Made by a program: the position numbers and the translations under genes
The notes under the pieces: model-generated
Told to the model about the DNA's origin: nothing
Databases searched by the model: none
Seen by the model: only the letters and a program-made list of their open reading frames with translations
Shown: positions 14,869 to 15,414 of the stretch, piece by piece
How positions within the stretch are numbered: the stretch's first letter is position 1
Layout of the letters: each line of letters opens with the position of its first letter
Origin: Alistipes sp.
Lineage (GTDB): Bacteria; Bacteroidota; Bacteroidia; Bacteroidales; Rikenellaceae
DNA: 15,414 bases
Assembly: GCA_017934845.1 (NCBI GenBank)
Contig: JAGBIR010000179.1
Location: 1 to 15,414, forward strand
Reading direction: 5' to 3'

Positions 14869-15321
14869 TTAATAGGTATGAACACTCGTGCCCTGCGCTG
14901 CCGGCAGATAATTTATCCCATACCAGCACATCTGCAATAGTAGGAACGAGAATAAAATAACCGCAAAAGCAACGTTATAATCCTTTCGCAAAATGGGTCT
15001 TAAATGGAGATAGAGCAGATACGAGAGCCACGTTGCTGCCGCCCACGTCTCCTTCGGGTCCCAAGTCCAATAGTCGCCCCACGCCTCTTTTGCCCACAAT
15101 GCGCCCATAATCATACCAAGAGTCAAAAACGACCAGCCGACACGCACCAGATTATCACACATAGCCATCTCCTCCTCTGTTGGCTCTCGACGCGACGAAC
15201 GCAACCACAAATAGAGCGCAAAGATAGCCACTGCACCCAGCAGTGCATAGGAGAACATATAGACTATGACGTGCGGCACAAACCACACACTCTGCAAGGC
15301 CGGCATCAACGACTTGCTATG
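14869..15321 (-). CDS. ccsA: Cytochrome c biogenesis protein CcsA, C-terminal part; 5' end lost at a junction
   Basis: CcsA (ResC) is the membrane haem-handling subunit of System II cytochrome c maturation. About 150 residues are present. They hold the tryptophan-rich haem-binding WWD motif (WGDYWTWDPKETWA, 15081-15040), the flanking probable haem-ligand His residues in FVPHV and SVHTY, and several membrane segments (VIVYMFSYALLGAVAIFALYLWL, WSFLTLGMIMGALW, VAFAVILFSFLLLQMCW). The stop at 14869 looks genuine. Trustworthy coding starts at about His 15321 (HSKSLMPALQ). Upstream of that the frame stays open to a TAA at 15406-15408, but the residues do not resemble CcsA, where membrane segments are expected. 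The likely explanation is that the N-terminal half has been replaced by unrelated DNA. Confidence 0.85.
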   Translation of the reverse strand, partial: HSKSLMPALQSVWFVPHVIVYMFSYALLGAVAIFALYLWLRSSRREPTEEEMAMCDNLVRVGWSFLTLGMIMGALWAKEAWGDYWTWDPKETWAAATWLSYLLYLHLRPILRKDYNVAFAVILFSFLLLQMCWYGINYLPAAQGTSVHTY

Positions 15322-15322
15322 A

Positions 15323-15414
15323 CATGGCCGTATGCCTGTGGGCGAAATCCTCATTTCCGAGCATGGCAACTGGCGCCACCAGCACTGGAATGCCCTGGTG
15401 TCCAGTTACAGGCA
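15323..15414 (+). pseudogene. WbqC-family-like fragment, truncated at both ends
   Basis: The plus strand reads 30 codons from 15323 to the window edge. They include GEILISEHGNW followed by RHQHWNALVSSYR, which I recognise as the conserved mid-N-terminal segment of WbqC-family proteins (typically ISxHGNWxHxHWxAL-SAY). A TGA (15320-15322) sits immediately before it, and the start of the gene is absent; the first in-frame ATG at 15332 is internal to the domain. GC content is about 59 percent, with CTG/GTG/GCC/TCC codons, richer than the neighbouring genes. It meets the decapitated ccsA gene head-to-head. It continues past the edge, so the 3' end is unseen. Recognition is from memory of the family. 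Confidence 0.55.

Noticed and set aside
15322..15369. Extra 16 N-terminal residues of the ccsA frame, starting at a TTG
   Set aside because: These codons are the antisense of the WbqC-like fragment and do not resemble CcsA, which should have membrane segments here.
1..15414. CRISPR array, tRNA/rRNA, transposon, integrase, restriction or antiphage system
   Set aside because: No repeat-spacer pattern, cloverleaf-like block, transposase or defence-protein motif was seen on either strand. Apart from the items listed, this is ordinary chromosomal gene content.

Overview
The window comes from a member of the Bacteroidota, order Bacteroidales; an Alistipes/Rikenellaceae-like gut organism is my best guess, but the genus is inference. 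The evidence is a SusC-type TonB-dependent outer-membrane protein, Bacteroidales-style lipoproteins, almost no Shine-Dalgarno sequences, and a repeated promoter layout of TTG, 19-20 bases, then TAnnTTTG, which is the Bacteroidota sigma-70 -33/-7 arrangement. No tRNA, rRNA, CRISPR array, insertion sequence or integrase was seen. Most of the window is ordinary chromosome: housekeeping genes plus a few lineage-specific envelope genes.

Layout, left to right. (1) 1-2614, minus: the N-terminal 871 residues of a SusC/RagA-family outer-membrane transporter, cut by the left edge, with a promoter that almost touches its ATG and lies inside a perfect 10-bp inverted repeat. (2) 2775-3143, minus: a MmcQ/YjbR-family protein. 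(3) 3231-3803, plus: an unrecognised lipoprotein. (4) 3911-4888, minus: a YegS/DagK-type lipid kinase. (5) 5073-6377, minus: the ribosome-assembly GTPase Der. (6) 6499-9772, plus: a compact apparent operon, starting with a 23-codon reading frame not found by long-ORF rules, then an outer-membrane beta-barrel protein, PhoH and the dipeptidase PepD. The first three members overlap by 4 and 1 bases. A strong hairpin terminator follows. (7) 9848-11626, minus: a ROK-family regulator followed by a GNAT acetyltransferase. (8) 11927-12808, minus: fabD, divergent from (9) 12963-14135, plus: mnmA, with back-to-back promoters. (10) 14375-14812, plus: a small lipoprotein. (11) 14869 to about 15321, minus: the C-terminal part of the cytochrome c biogenesis protein CcsA. 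It is joined head-to-head to (12) 15323-15414, plus: a fragment resembling the WbqC family.

The genes work in separate processes: nutrient uptake (SusC), lipid phosphorylation and fatty-acid synthesis (DagK-like, FabD), translation (Der, MnmA), RNA-linked ATPase activity (PhoH), peptide turnover (PepD), sugar-responsive regulation (ROK) and cytochrome c maturation (CcsA). I found no convincing new multi-gene system. The observations most worth checking are the truncated ccsA/wbqC junction at the right edge, the translationally coupled small ORF at 6499, the inverted repeat and near-leaderless promoter of the SusC gene, and paired 12-bp repeats around the ROK promoter.
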